From an uncultured Planctomycetaceae bacterium (GTDB taxonomy: Bacteria; Planctomycetota; Planctomycetia; Pirellulales; Pirellulaceae): DNA of 16,994 nt. This document shows positions 6,089-13,052 of the stretch, piece by piece. Numbering within the stretch: the stretch's first letter is position 1; each line of letters opens with the position of its first letter. The notes beneath the pieces are model-generated. The model worked only from the letters and a program-made list of their open reading frames with translations, was not told the DNA's origin and did not search any database. The DNA lies in the NCBI GenBank assembly GCA_903927685.1, contig CAIYOB010001260.1:1-16994 (forward strand), in the 5' to 3' direction. A program made the position numbers and the translations under genes.

Positions 6089-8977
6089 CTACTTCTCGCT
6101 CAAGTCCAGGGCCGCGTCCTGCGGGAATTCACGGTATTTCACGACGCCGTCCTGCCAGTAGTGCAGCTTGACTTTCAGCGTCTTCTCCGCCCCGGGGACC
6201 GCATCGCCGAACAGGGTGGCGTACGGGCCCAACGGCGTGACGAGGCGGCTGTGGAATTTCGCCTGGACCTGTTCCGTCACATCGGTCTGAGCGGCGGCCC
6301 GCTGGACGTTGGTGTAGGCGCGGATGCGCAACGCCGTGGCGTCGCAGACATGGGCCCCGGCGTTATGCACCACGAAATCCACGTGCTTCTCCACTTCGCC
6401 GGGCGGCAGTCGCAGGACGAACTCGGCGGAGCCGCAAGCGCCGGCGGTCAGATCCTTGGTATTGAAGGTGCCCAAGACGTCGTGCCGGGAGTCGTCGGTC
6501 CAGCGGATCACGCGCAGCTCGACGCCATTGCCCAGGTTCGAGAACAGCGTGCCGCACAAGGTCACCTCCTGGCCTTGCACCGCGGCCGCGGGCGTCCAGC
6601 GGAACACGGTGTAGCTGGCGGTATCGGCAATCGGATGCGTATACAGAAAAGACTTCCGCTCGCTGGCGGACAGCACCTGGTCGAACATTCTTTCGGTATA
6701 GTGATTCCGCCATACCTCCTCCTGCCGGTCGCTGGGTGCGTAATCCGACACAAACCCCAATTGGTCGCCCTGGTTCTCCAGCCCGTAAGCGTACCCCAGC
6801 GGCGAGCCGAAGGCTTTGAATTGCGAATTCAACGGCTTGACGTCGCCTGCCGCGGCGGTCGACAGCAGCCCGCCATTCTTGCAGCTACAAACCGACCAGC
6901 GTCCACCCGTGGCGTCGGGGAACTCCGCCGCCACCCCCGTCTGGCCGCTGGGATTGACATAGTCCGCGGCCAAGTCCGCGACGACGTCGCCGTTGATTTC
7001 GAAGACCGCTTCGAGGTCCCCCGTCACCTTGGGCCCGTAGAACGCTTTGACCACGTGGGCGTTGACGTACTCGTTCGGCCACGACACGATTTCGTCGTCG
7101 GTCAGTCGTACCGGGGACGTGTCAGCGAGATTGGGCACGCGGAAGTACACGTCCTGGCCGCTGGGGTCGATGAATTCGGTCAACGTGACGGCGACTTTCT
7201 CCCCCGTGCAGTCCGGATTCAGCCACGCCTTGGCCGTGGCCTTCAGCCCGTGCGGACGAACCGAATCGTCCGGCAGCGGACCGGTGAGCGACGCGGGATC
7301 GATGACCAGGTTTCGCGGTTCGGGGCACTTGGCAAGCAGGTCGACATTCTGATCCTTGCCGATGCAGTACACCACCGGGCCGCGGAGCAGGACCACGCGG
7401 CCGTCCTGGACTGCCCGCCCGCGCAGGAATCGCCACGCCATGGGCAGCGAGACCTGGACCACGTCGCCGTCGTTCCAGGATCGATCGAGTACGTAACAGC
7501 CCAGTTTCTGCTGCCGCGGGTCGATCGTTACCGGGGCCTCGTCATTCACCCGCACGGTGACCTGTTCGCACCACCGCGGCGTGCGGAATTGAAAGGGGAA
7601 TGCCACCGCGGCTCGATCCGCCGTCGAGAACGTCAGCTTGACTTCGCCCTCGGTCGGATAGGTCGTCTCTTGCTGAATCGTGACGGTCCTGCCGTTCACG
7701 TCGAAGGCCTTTTTCGAAGGGGCGAACAGATTCAGGGCGATGCCGCCCTGTGGCGTGCGGTAATAGACCTTCTGCGGCAGTTCCGCGACGGCCCGGCGAT
7801 AATTCCCGCAGCAGCAGAACGAGTCGCGCGTATCGTACTGACGCTCGCCGGTGAAGGGCGTGAAGTAGCGGATCCGGCGCCCGTCGGGCGAGTTGGCGGC
7901 GAACAGGGCGTTGTAGATCGTCCGCTCCAGCAGATCGCCGTACCGCATGTCGCCTTCCAGCCGCATCAGGCTATCAATCCAACGGAGCACATACGCCGTC
8001 ACGCAGGATTCGCCGATCGCGCCGCGTCCGTTCTGGTTGTAGGTAAAGTGCTCGCCTTCGGAACACGAGCCGGTGACCAGCATCCCGCCCGCGCCCTGTT
8101 TCAGCAACTCGTTCCGCATGAAGCGGCTCATGTTCAGCAGCTGATCCTCACCGCTCAGGCGGTACAGTTCGGTCTGGGCGTAACAGCGAGCGAGCATCAC
8201 GTACACGTGGCAGGGGCGGCGGCTGAAGTCCTGGTCCCACGTCCGCAACGACGCCAATTGCACTTCGCCGCGGTTGTTGCCGTGCGGCACGTCGGCGGCA
8301 AAGTCGAGGTAGCGCTGGTCGCCGCTCACGCGGTACAGTTCCAGCATTCCTTCGGGCAGGCCCGCCGTGCAGATCAGGCCCGCGTCGTAGCACGGATGCT
8401 GCGGCGTGGGAAACGTCTTCAGGATGTAGTCGCCCATGACTTTCGCGTGGGCCAGCGACTCGGGATTGCCCGTGCAACGGTAATTCCGTACGAAGGCCAG
8501 GTTGATGTACTCCTGCTCGTGCAGAATCCAGTTGATATGGTCCTGACGATTCTCGGGCTCGACGGTCCAGAAGCCGAGATACCCGTCGGCGTCGCGCGAC
8601 TTGACCAGTTCATCGATGATGTACTGCGTGCGAGCGGCAACTTTCGGATCGCCCGTGTAGGCGGCGAACAAGCTGCCGGCGTCGAACACCTTGCCGATGC
8701 CGTAATAGACGTGGCTCTGGTCGCCGCGGACCGTGCGGGTGCGAAAATGATTGAGCCAGTTGCCGTCCAGGTCGATCACCATGTAGTGCTGATAGACCAG
8801 GTTCTCGATCCGCCGATTGATCTCGCCGCCCAGTTCCTGGTGGTCGAGCGTGACGCGGCCCAGCTGGTCGGGCACGCGAGACGCCACGACGTCGAATGCG
8901 GCATGGCGCGACTCGCCGCCCTGGATCGCGGCGGCCCACAACAGGATGCACAACAGGGAAGCGATCGTCTTGCTCAT
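6089..8977 (-). CDS. Secreted GH127 (DUF1680) beta-L-arabinofuranosidase-like protein with long C-terminal extension
   Basis: The product has 962 residues with a signal peptide at about 1-20. Residues about 28-620 match the (alpha/alpha)6-barrel family GH127, which removes beta-L-arabinofuranose from plant glycoproteins and pectic side chains. The zinc-ligand pattern known from the Bifidobacterium enzyme (Glu-x-Cys and a Cys-Cys pair that includes the nucleophile) appears as GESC (E323, C325) and a Cys triplet C388-C390 in FCCCGNYRRA. FIDPSGQDVYFRVP near 603 is the usual end of the family core. About 340 further residues follow. They are mostly beta-rich and end in a short domain with KVKLHYWQDGVVKYREF, so the protein is much longer than typical members (roughly 600-700). 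The start ATG at 8977 has GGAG (8985-8988) seven bases upstream. It heads the minus-strand cluster. Related family GH146 is an alternative assignment. Confidence 0.88.
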   Translation of the reverse strand: MSKTIASLLCILLWAAAIQGGESRHAAFDVVASRVPDQLGRVTLDHQELGGEINRRIENLVYQHYMVIDLDGNWLNHFRTRTVRGDQSHVYYGIGKVFDAGSLFAAYTGDPKVAARTQYIIDELVKSRDADGYLGFWTVEPENRQDHINWILHEQEYINLAFVRNYRCTGNPESLAHAKVMGDYILKTFPTPQHPCYDAGLICTAGLPEGMLELYRVSGDQRYLDFAADVPHGNNRGEVQLASLRTWDQDFSRRPCHVYVMLARCYAQTELYRLSGEDQLLNMSRFMRNELLKQGAGGMLVTGSCSEGEHFTYNQNGRGAIGESCVTAYVLRWIDSLMRLEGDMRYGDLLERTIYNALFAANSPDGRRIRYFTPFTGERQYDTRDSFCCCGNYRRAVAELPQKVYYRTPQGGIALNLFAPSKKAFDVNGRTVTIQQETTYPTEGEVKLTFSTADRAAVAFPFQFRTPRWCEQVTVRVNDEAPVTIDPRQQKLGCYVLDRSWNDGDVVQVSLPMAWRFLRGRAVQDGRVVLLRGPVVYCIGKDQNVDLLAKCPEPRNLVIDPASLTGPLPDDSVRPHGLKATAKAWLNPDCTGEKVAVTLTEFIDPSGQDVYFRVPNLADTSPVRLTDDEIVSWPNEYVNAHVVKAFYGPKVTGDLEAVFEINGDVVADLAADYVNPSGQTGVAAEFPDATGGRWSVCSCKNGGLLSTAAAGDVKPLNSQFKAFGSPLGYAYGLENQGDQLGFVSDYAPSDRQEEVWRNHYTERMFDQVLSASERKSFLYTHPIADTASYTVFRWTPAAAVQGQEVTLCGTLFSNLGNGVELRVIRWTDDSRHDVLGTFNTKDLTAGACGSAEFVLRLPPGEVEKHVDFVVHNAGAHVCDATALRIRAYTNVQRAAAQTDVTEQVQAKFHSRLVTPLGPYATLFGDAVPGAEKTLKVKLHYWQDGVVKYREFPQDAALDLSEK

Positions 8978-9061
8978 GGTTGAACTCCAATTTCGTGAGC
9001 GTGGCTACCGTCGCCGGCAAGGGCATCATACCGCCGAGCGAAAGCCGGGGCAATCAGTTCC

Positions 9062-9089
9062 TGGACACGCAGATCAGAGAGCGTAAAAT
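9062..9089 (+). promoter_or_regulatory. Candidate sigma-70 type promoter for the ferredoxin gene
   Basis: TGGACA (9062-9067) and TAAAAT (9084-9089) are separated by 16 bases, each one mismatch from the housekeeping consensus. They lie about 60 bases upstream of the ferredoxin start in the divergent gap with the GH127 gene. Planctomycete promoters are poorly defined, so this rests on consensus match only. Confidence 0.4.
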
Positions 9090-9151
9090 GTCAGGCTGAG
9101 CGCTGCCTGCAACTGGGCAGCCACGGAACCCGTACGGAAAGAACTGTGCGA

Positions 9152-9487
9152 ATGGCCGCTCCCGACAGGACCCCGCTCGCCGCCGCCGGGATTCAAACGC
9201 CGCGCGCCAAACCGCCTCGCAAACGCGTTCCCCAACGCGTGGCGGTAATCGACGTCGACAACTGCACCGGCTGCGAAGCCTGTGTCGAGGTCTGTCCGGT
9301 GGACTGCATCGAACTGCGCGAGGTCGGCACGGGCATCAAAGGACTCGAGTCGTGGTGCGAGGTGGACTCGGAACGCTGCATCGGGTGCGAACTGTGCATC
9401 CGCTTGCCCCACCGGGACCGGGCCGACGCCTATCGGTTGCTGGTCTGTCCCTGGGACGCGATCGAGATGGTGCCCTGCCGGGGCTGA
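9152..9487 (+). CDS. Ferredoxin with two 4Fe-4S motifs, the second carrying an insertion
   Basis: A small cytoplasmic electron carrier of 111 residues. The first cluster motif is canonical: C38-x2-C41-x2-C44-x3-C48-P. The second begins normally as C76-x2-C79-x2-C82, but the fourth ligand comes only at C99-P, after sixteen residues (IRLPHRDRADAYRLLV) instead of three. The WDAIEM tail after it matches the usual end of bacterial 2[4Fe-4S] ferredoxins. About 30 basic, Pro-rich residues precede the fold. I chose ATG at 9152. A GTG two codons earlier (9146) has GGAAAG closer to it and is an alternative. The gene is divergent from the GH127 gene and convergent, with a ten-base gap, with a cyclic-nucleotide-binding protein. 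The redox partner is unknown. Confidence 0.88.
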   Translation: MAAPDRTPLAAAGIQTPRAKPPRKRVPQRVAVIDVDNCTGCEACVEVCPVDCIELREVGTGIKGLESWCEVDSERCIGCELCIRLPHRDRADAYRLLVCPWDAIEMVPCRG

Positions 9488-9497
9488 GGTAATCTGC

Positions 9498-9941
9498 TCA
9501 GACCGCCGCCAGTTGTACGCGGGCGCTCTTCAGCCGGCTGGACAGCATTTGGGCGACCTGGGTCAACAACTGCTGACCCAGCAGGTGGTCGGATTCGCAG
9601 TACTGCCGCAGCTTGGCGGCCGCCAAGCGGATGAAGTGCGTCTCTTTGACGGCCGTGGCGAAAGTGTGGCAGCGATAGGGCTCCACCAGCGAGGCCCAGC
9701 CCACCATCTCGCCGTCGACCAGCGTGTCCACAACGCGGAACTCGCCCGTGCCCAACTCGCAAGCCAGCGTGACCTCGCCGCGGACAATCAAGTACAAGTA
9801 CTCGGCCGGATCCGATTCGGCAAAGATCGCCTGGCCAGCCGGAATCGCCTGTTCATCCGCGATGCCGGCCAACTTGGTCAGCGATTCCGGGCTGAGTTGG
9901 GAGAAATGGGAATAGCGGCGGAGCGTGTCCGAGGTAACCAT
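9498..9941 (-). CDS. Stand-alone cyclic nucleotide-binding domain protein (Crp/Fnr-type sensor fold, no DNA-binding domain)
   Basis: This 147-residue protein is one cNMP-binding domain. It starts with the helix YSHFSQLSPESLTKLAGIADEQ truncated into the fold, and has IPAGQAIFAESDPAEYLYLI strand pairs, RGEVTLAC, the phosphate-cassette-like segment DGEMVGWASLVEPYR, and ends in a C-helix (LLGQQLLTQVAQMLSSRL). No helix-turn-helix follows, so it is not a transcription factor by itself. It may act as a ligand-sensing or protein-interaction module. The start ATG at 9941 has AAGGA (9950-9954) eight bases upstream. A TTG six codons earlier is less likely. It converges on the ferredoxin gene, which is a hint but no proof of a redox link. 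Whether it binds cAMP cannot be judged. Confidence 0.82.
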   Translation of the reverse strand: MVTSDTLRRYSHFSQLSPESLTKLAGIADEQAIPAGQAIFAESDPAEYLYLIVRGEVTLACELGTGEFRVVDTLVDGEMVGWASLVEPYRCHTFATAVKETHFIRLAAAKLRQYCESDHLLGQQLLTQVAQMLSSRLKSARVQLAAV

Positions 9942-10285
9942 GGCGTCATTCCTTGGCAACGTGGTGAGAGGATCGCTTGATAAGGCCGCGCCTTTAGCCC
10001 CCCGGCAACTGCCAAGAGTCGGCAGGGCTCAGCCTGACGTCCACCTCCCATCAACGTAGCGTAATGCGTCGCCTGTGACAAGCGGTGGAAGCGGCAGGTG
10101 GAAGCGGCAGGTGGGAGAGCGGCGGGGTGTCGGCAGGGGGAAAGCCGGCTGGGGGCTCGCTGCCGGCTGGGGGCTCGCTGCACTCGACCCCAGGCACCAG
10201 GTGGAAAGCGGCGACCGAACTCGTCGCCATCTCGACTCGGGACTCGCTACGGCGATACAATCAGCGGGCAAAGGAGACGCCTGTG
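9942..10285. other. Intergenic region with tandem and dispersed repeats
   Basis: This divergent gap of about 340 bases separates the cNMP-domain gene from the secreted-protein gene. Positions 9960-10080 show no gene or clear promoter. Positions 10084-10198 are repetitive (annotated separately). Translation of the open frame through the repeats gives a Gly/Ala-rich nonsense stretch, so I do not count it as coding. Confidence 0.55.
10084..10198. repeat. Tandem short repeats ending in a dispersed palindrome half
   Basis: Two perfect 13-base copies of GGTGGAAGCGGCA (10084-10096 and 10097-10109) are followed by a degenerate third. Two perfect 18-base copies of GCCGGCTGGGGGCTCGCT follow (10144-10161 and 10162-10179). 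The segment 10169-10198 is the exact reverse complement of 12938-12967. The region therefore looks like a partly amplified copy of a dispersed intergenic repeat. Confidence 0.75.
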
Positions 10286-11695
10286 ATGCGACGAAATCCG
10301 CTCCGCCTGGCCGCGGGCCTGTTCAGCTTGATTCCCGCCCTCGTCAACGGTGCACCGCCGGTCCAGCCGGCCGTCGAAATCGAGGAGGAAGTCTACCGGT
10401 ACGAGCCGGCAGACAACGGGGCCGGGCCACTGTGGTGCAGCGGCTCGACGTGCCTGGTCCGAGTCGGCGAACAGGTGTTTGCCAGTGGCCTGGAGACGCT
10501 GACCCAACGTAAGCCGCTGAACAACTGCCGCTGGTTGTTGTTTCAACGCGGCGCCGCCGGCTGGGAACGCCTGCACGCCGATCCTGCCGGACGGACCCGC
10601 GAACCCTGCCCGCTGGCCGCCTTTCAGGACGGGCGAATCTTCCTCTCCGCCAATCCCACGTTGACGCCGCCTGACCAGTACGGCGGGCCGGCGCGGCCGG
10701 AGATCCTGCAATTCGACGCCGCGCGACCGCAGGAGCCGTTTCAGACGCTGGTCCCGCAATGGGACGGCACGCCGCCGTTCACCGAGCACTCGTATCGCAG
10801 CTTTGCGGCGGACGGCGCGCGGGGCGAACTGGTGCTGCTGCAGAACATCGGGCACACGCACGCCGAGTGGGCCTTTCGCAACGCGGAGGGCCAGTGGTCC
10901 GCCCACGGCAAACTGGTCTTTCCCTGGGGCGCGGATTACGACCAGCCGGAACCGATCCGGCTGTGCTATCCGAATGTCATGCTGAAGGACCGAGCCCTGT
11001 ACTTTTGCGGCGTCAGCGACATCATCGAACCCAATCCGCAGTGGCGGGCTTACAAGAAGGAACTGACCGGCCAAGACTGGGATTACGATTTCCGCCGCCT
11101 GTTTTTCACTTGGACCGCGGACCTCACGCAGGGCAAGTTTCACGAGTGGATCGAAATCGCCAGCCGCGAGGAGACCTGCGGCTGGATCTCCCCCAGTGAC
11201 TTGTGGGTTGGTCCGGACGGCGTGGTGCATCTGCTGTGGACCGAGCGAGCCCTGGACACGCGGCTGCGTGACAAGTTCTTTCCCGCGGCCCGGCAATCCC
11301 ACGCGCTGAACTACGCTCAGGTCCGCGATGGGCAAGTCGTCGGTCGACGTTCGTTGATCATGGCCGAGGAAGGCGCCGCCGGACTGGTTCCCGGCGGCGC
11401 GCGGTTCCACGTCACGCCCGATCAACGCGTGTGGGTCGTCTGCCACGTCAGCGGAACCGATTCCGACGGCAAGTCGGTAGCCGAGGACCGGCTGTTCGAG
11501 TTGCCGGCCGAGGGAGCCGCTGTCCAGCCGATTCGCATTCCGCTGACTCAGCCGTTTACGAACTTCTTCACGGCCACGGCCCGCGGCGGCTCGCCACCCG
11601 CCGACGTCCTGGATCTGCTGGGCGTCCGCGCCGGAGGCGGAAACGCGATCAGCTACGCACGGATTCGCCTGCGGCCGGGCGGAGGTACAAATTGA
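10286..11695 (+). CDS. Secreted protein of unknown function, possible beta-propeller
   Basis: The product has 469 residues. A signal peptide covers about 1-22 (RRNPLRLAAGLFSLIPALVNGA). The mature part alternates beta strands with recurring aromatic-rich blocks (for example WCSGSTCLVRVGEQVFASG at 50-68, RLCYPNVMLKDRALYFCG at 225-242, and a Trp-rich SPSDLWVGPDG block). This suggests a sialidase/BNR-like propeller, but I see no canonical Asp-box series and no catalytic motif, so the function is open. Several Cys (51, 56, 81, 108) may form disulfides after export. I chose ATG 10286 because GGAG (10273-10276) lies nine bases upstream and the signal peptide starts there. The frame stays open upstream to 10085 but runs through tandem repeats. 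The gene lies 210 bases before the ECF sigma factor on the same strand. Confidence 0.78.
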   Translation: MRRNPLRLAAGLFSLIPALVNGAPPVQPAVEIEEEVYRYEPADNGAGPLWCSGSTCLVRVGEQVFASGLETLTQRKPLNNCRWLLFQRGAAGWERLHADPAGRTREPCPLAAFQDGRIFLSANPTLTPPDQYGGPARPEILQFDAARPQEPFQTLVPQWDGTPPFTEHSYRSFAADGARGELVLLQNIGHTHAEWAFRNAEGQWSAHGKLVFPWGADYDQPEPIRLCYPNVMLKDRALYFCGVSDIIEPNPQWRAYKKELTGQDWDYDFRRLFFTWTADLTQGKFHEWIEIASREETCGWISPSDLWVGPDGVVHLLWTERALDTRLRDKFFPAARQSHALNYAQVRDGQVVGRRSLIMAEEGAAGLVPGGARFHVTPDQRVWVVCHVSGTDSDGKSVAEDRLFELPAEGAAVQPIRIPLTQPFTNFFTATARGGSPPADVLDLLGVRAGGGNAISYARIRLRPGGGTN

Positions 11696-11715
11696 GCCAA
11701 GCCCCGCAGCTTGCC

Positions 11716-11750
11716 ACGTCAACCGCCACTGACCCTTTTTGACGTTGTTT
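11716..11750 (+). terminator. Weak terminator-like hairpin after the secreted-protein gene
   Basis: ACGTCAA (11716-11722) pairs with TTGACGT (11739-11745) around a 16-base loop, followed by TGTTTTC. It starts 20 bases after the stop codon. The seven-base stem is short and only moderately GC-rich, so termination here is uncertain. Confidence 0.3.
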
Positions 11751-11905
11751 TCACCTCCTCCAGTTCGCACAGCGCCGAGCATCCCCGTCACAATATCACG
11801 CTTTCAGATCGAGTTGATCGCGGGTATTATGCCGCACGAGACTGCCGGAGATTTGTGGGCCTCGGCGGAGCATGCTGGCGTTACTGTCATCCCGGGAGGT
11901 TGTTC

Positions 11906-12556
11906 ATGGATGGAAACGAGGCGAGCGCTGCCCCCGACGACTTGGAGTTGCTGTCGCTAGCACGTCAGGGGCGATGGGATGCCTTCGAGACCCTCGTCAC
12001 CCGTTTTGAGCCGCGGGTATTCGGGTTGGCTTGGCGGATTCTGCAGCAGCGAGAGGATGCGGAGGACGTCACGCAACAGACCTTTCTGAGCGTCATGGAG
12101 CACCTGGACAGCTTTCGGGCGGAGTCCAGTCTCGCAACCTGGGTTCTGCGGATCGCCACCAACCATGCCCTGAAACTGTTGCGAAAACGCCGCGGGCTGG
12201 TGATGGTTCCCCTGGAGACAACCGGCAGCGGCAGTCTTGGCGATTCCGAGCCCCTGCCGCACCCGGACTACATCGCCCAATGGCGGGATGATCCGGCCGA
12301 CTTGGCTCAGCGGGCCGAGGTCCGTCAACTGCTGAACGCCGCCCTGGCCGAAGTCGATGAAAAGCATCGCGTCGTCTTTGTGCTCCGCGACATCGAGGGG
12401 TTTTCGACTCAGGAGACGGCCGATGCGTTGGGATTGAGCGTCGCGAACGTCAAAGTGCGCCTCTTGCGGGCTCGGCTTCAGCTGCGCGAGCGTCTGACGC
12501 ACGTGCTGGGCGACGAGGCAACGCGGGTGCTGTCAGCCCACGACCACGATGAATGA
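11906..12556 (+). CDS. ECF-type RNA polymerase sigma factor
   Basis: This is a 216-residue sigma-70 family protein with only regions 2 and 4, as in extracytoplasmic-function sigma factors. Region 2 includes FETLVTRFEPRVFGLAWRIL, the acidic DAEDVTQQTFL segment that binds core polymerase, and the -10-reading stretch ATWVLRIATNHALKLLRK. Region 4 includes HRVVFVLRDIEGFSTQETAD and the recognition-helix part GLSVANVKVRLLRARL. The linker between them is somewhat long and rich in Pro/Asp. I chose ATG 11906 because GGGAGG (11894-11899) lies six bases upstream and the protein then starts just before the conserved fold. The open frame to 11711 adds unrelated sequence. A TATTAT at 11825-11830 is a possible -10 box. 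The next gene encodes its likely anti-sigma factor. Confidence 0.93.
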   Translation: MDGNEASAAPDDLELLSLARQGRWDAFETLVTRFEPRVFGLAWRILQQREDAEDVTQQTFLSVMEHLDSFRAESSLATWVLRIATNHALKLLRKRRGLVMVPLETTGSGSLGDSEPLPHPDYIAQWRDDPADLAQRAEVRQLLNAALAEVDEKHRVVFVLRDIEGFSTQETADALGLSVANVKVRLLRARLQLRERLTHVLGDEATRVLSAHDHDE

Positions 12557-12664
12557 CCTTCAAGCAAACAAACGCAGTTTCCAGAAAATCAAGCCAGGAA
12601 ACCGTAACCCCGCCCCTGCTGGCGGATCTAATGGAAAGGCATTTGATAGGCAGGGGGGCTACCG

Positions 12665-12916
12665 ATGAATTGCGACGAACTGCTCACCGCGTTGAACGAC
12701 TTTGTAGACGGCGCTATCGAGCCCGCCGTGTGCAGCCAGTTCGAGCACCATCTGGCGGGCTGCAACCCGTGCCAGATCGTGGTCGACAACATCCGCCAGA
12801 CGATCACGCTGTACAAGGCGGGCGAGCCCTATCCCATGCCGCCCGGCTTCGACCAAGCCCTCCGGCAGAAACTCCGAGAACGCTGGTGCGAGAAGTTCGG
12901 GGCGGGAGGCCGCTGA
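12665..12916 (+). CDS. Putative soluble zinc-binding anti-sigma factor (ZAS/zf-HC2 type)
   Basis: An 83-residue protein with the HxxxCxxC zinc signature of anti-sigma factors (H29, C33, C36) and an upstream C3 that would complete the four-ligand site. C23 and C73 are extra cysteines. No membrane helix is present, so it would be a cytoplasmic regulator like RsrA or ChrR and not a transmembrane anti-sigma factor. Release of the sigma factor on thiol oxidation or metal loss is therefore plausible, but that is inference. The C-terminal half is a basic/acidic helix (FDQALRQKLRERWCEKF). ATG 12665 is preceded by AGGGGGG (12652-12658). It follows the ECF gene by 108 bases on the same strand, the usual order for sigma/anti-sigma pairs. 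Confidence 0.8.
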   Translation: MNCDELLTALNDFVDGAIEPAVCSQFEHHLAGCNPCQIVVDNIRQTITLYKAGEPYPMPPGFDQALRQKLRERWCEKFGAGGR

Positions 12917-12937
12917 GCCCTCATTCCCAAATGTTGG

Positions 12938-13022
12938 GGTGCCTGGGGTCGAGTGCAGCGAGCCCCCAGAGCCGAGAACCGGGGGCTTGCCACTCGTACC
13001 TCGTGGCTCGACCCCAGCCACC
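12938..13022. repeat. Palindromic dispersed repeat downstream of the anti-sigma gene
   Basis: The outer arms GGTGCCTGGGGTCGAG (12938-12953) and CTCGACCCCAGCCACC (13007-13022) are complementary at 15 of 16 positions. Inside them AGCCCCC (12961-12967) pairs with GGGGGCT (12981-12987), so the transcript could fold into a branched structure. The first 30 bases recur exactly, reverse complemented, at 10169-10198. It lies between the ends of the convergent anti-sigma and ccoG genes. Confidence 0.78.
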
Positions 13023-13052
13023 CAACTCCGATTCTTCAACTTGACGACGCCC

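Noticed and set aside
6161..8983. A 940-codon open frame on the plus strand opposite the GH127 gene
   Set aside because: It mirrors the GC-rich coding strand. Its product is rich in Arg/Val/Gln with no motif, while the minus strand gives a recognisable family with catalytic residues.
10084..10179. Possible CRISPR array because of short repeated units
   Set aside because: The units are directly adjacent with no unique spacers, only two copies of each type exist, and no cas gene is present.
10085..10285. Extension of the secreted-protein gene through the tandem repeats
   Set aside because: The translated repeats give Gly/Ser-rich sequence unlike the mature protein, and the ATG at 10286 has both a ribosome site and a signal peptide.
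10247..11791. A 514-codon minus-strand frame opposite the secreted-protein gene
   Set aside because: There is no ribosome site, signal peptide or motif, and it is an antisense shadow of high-GC coding DNA.
10169..12967. Composite transposon interpretation of the flanking inverted 30-mers
   Set aside because: No transposase, integrase or target-site duplication is visible. The sequence looks more like a dispersed intergenic repeat, so only an inversion possibility is kept.
12553..13044. A 163-codon frame overlapping the sigma factor stop and the anti-sigma gene
   Set aside because: It runs in another frame through the zinc-motif gene and into the palindromic repeat, and shows no domain.
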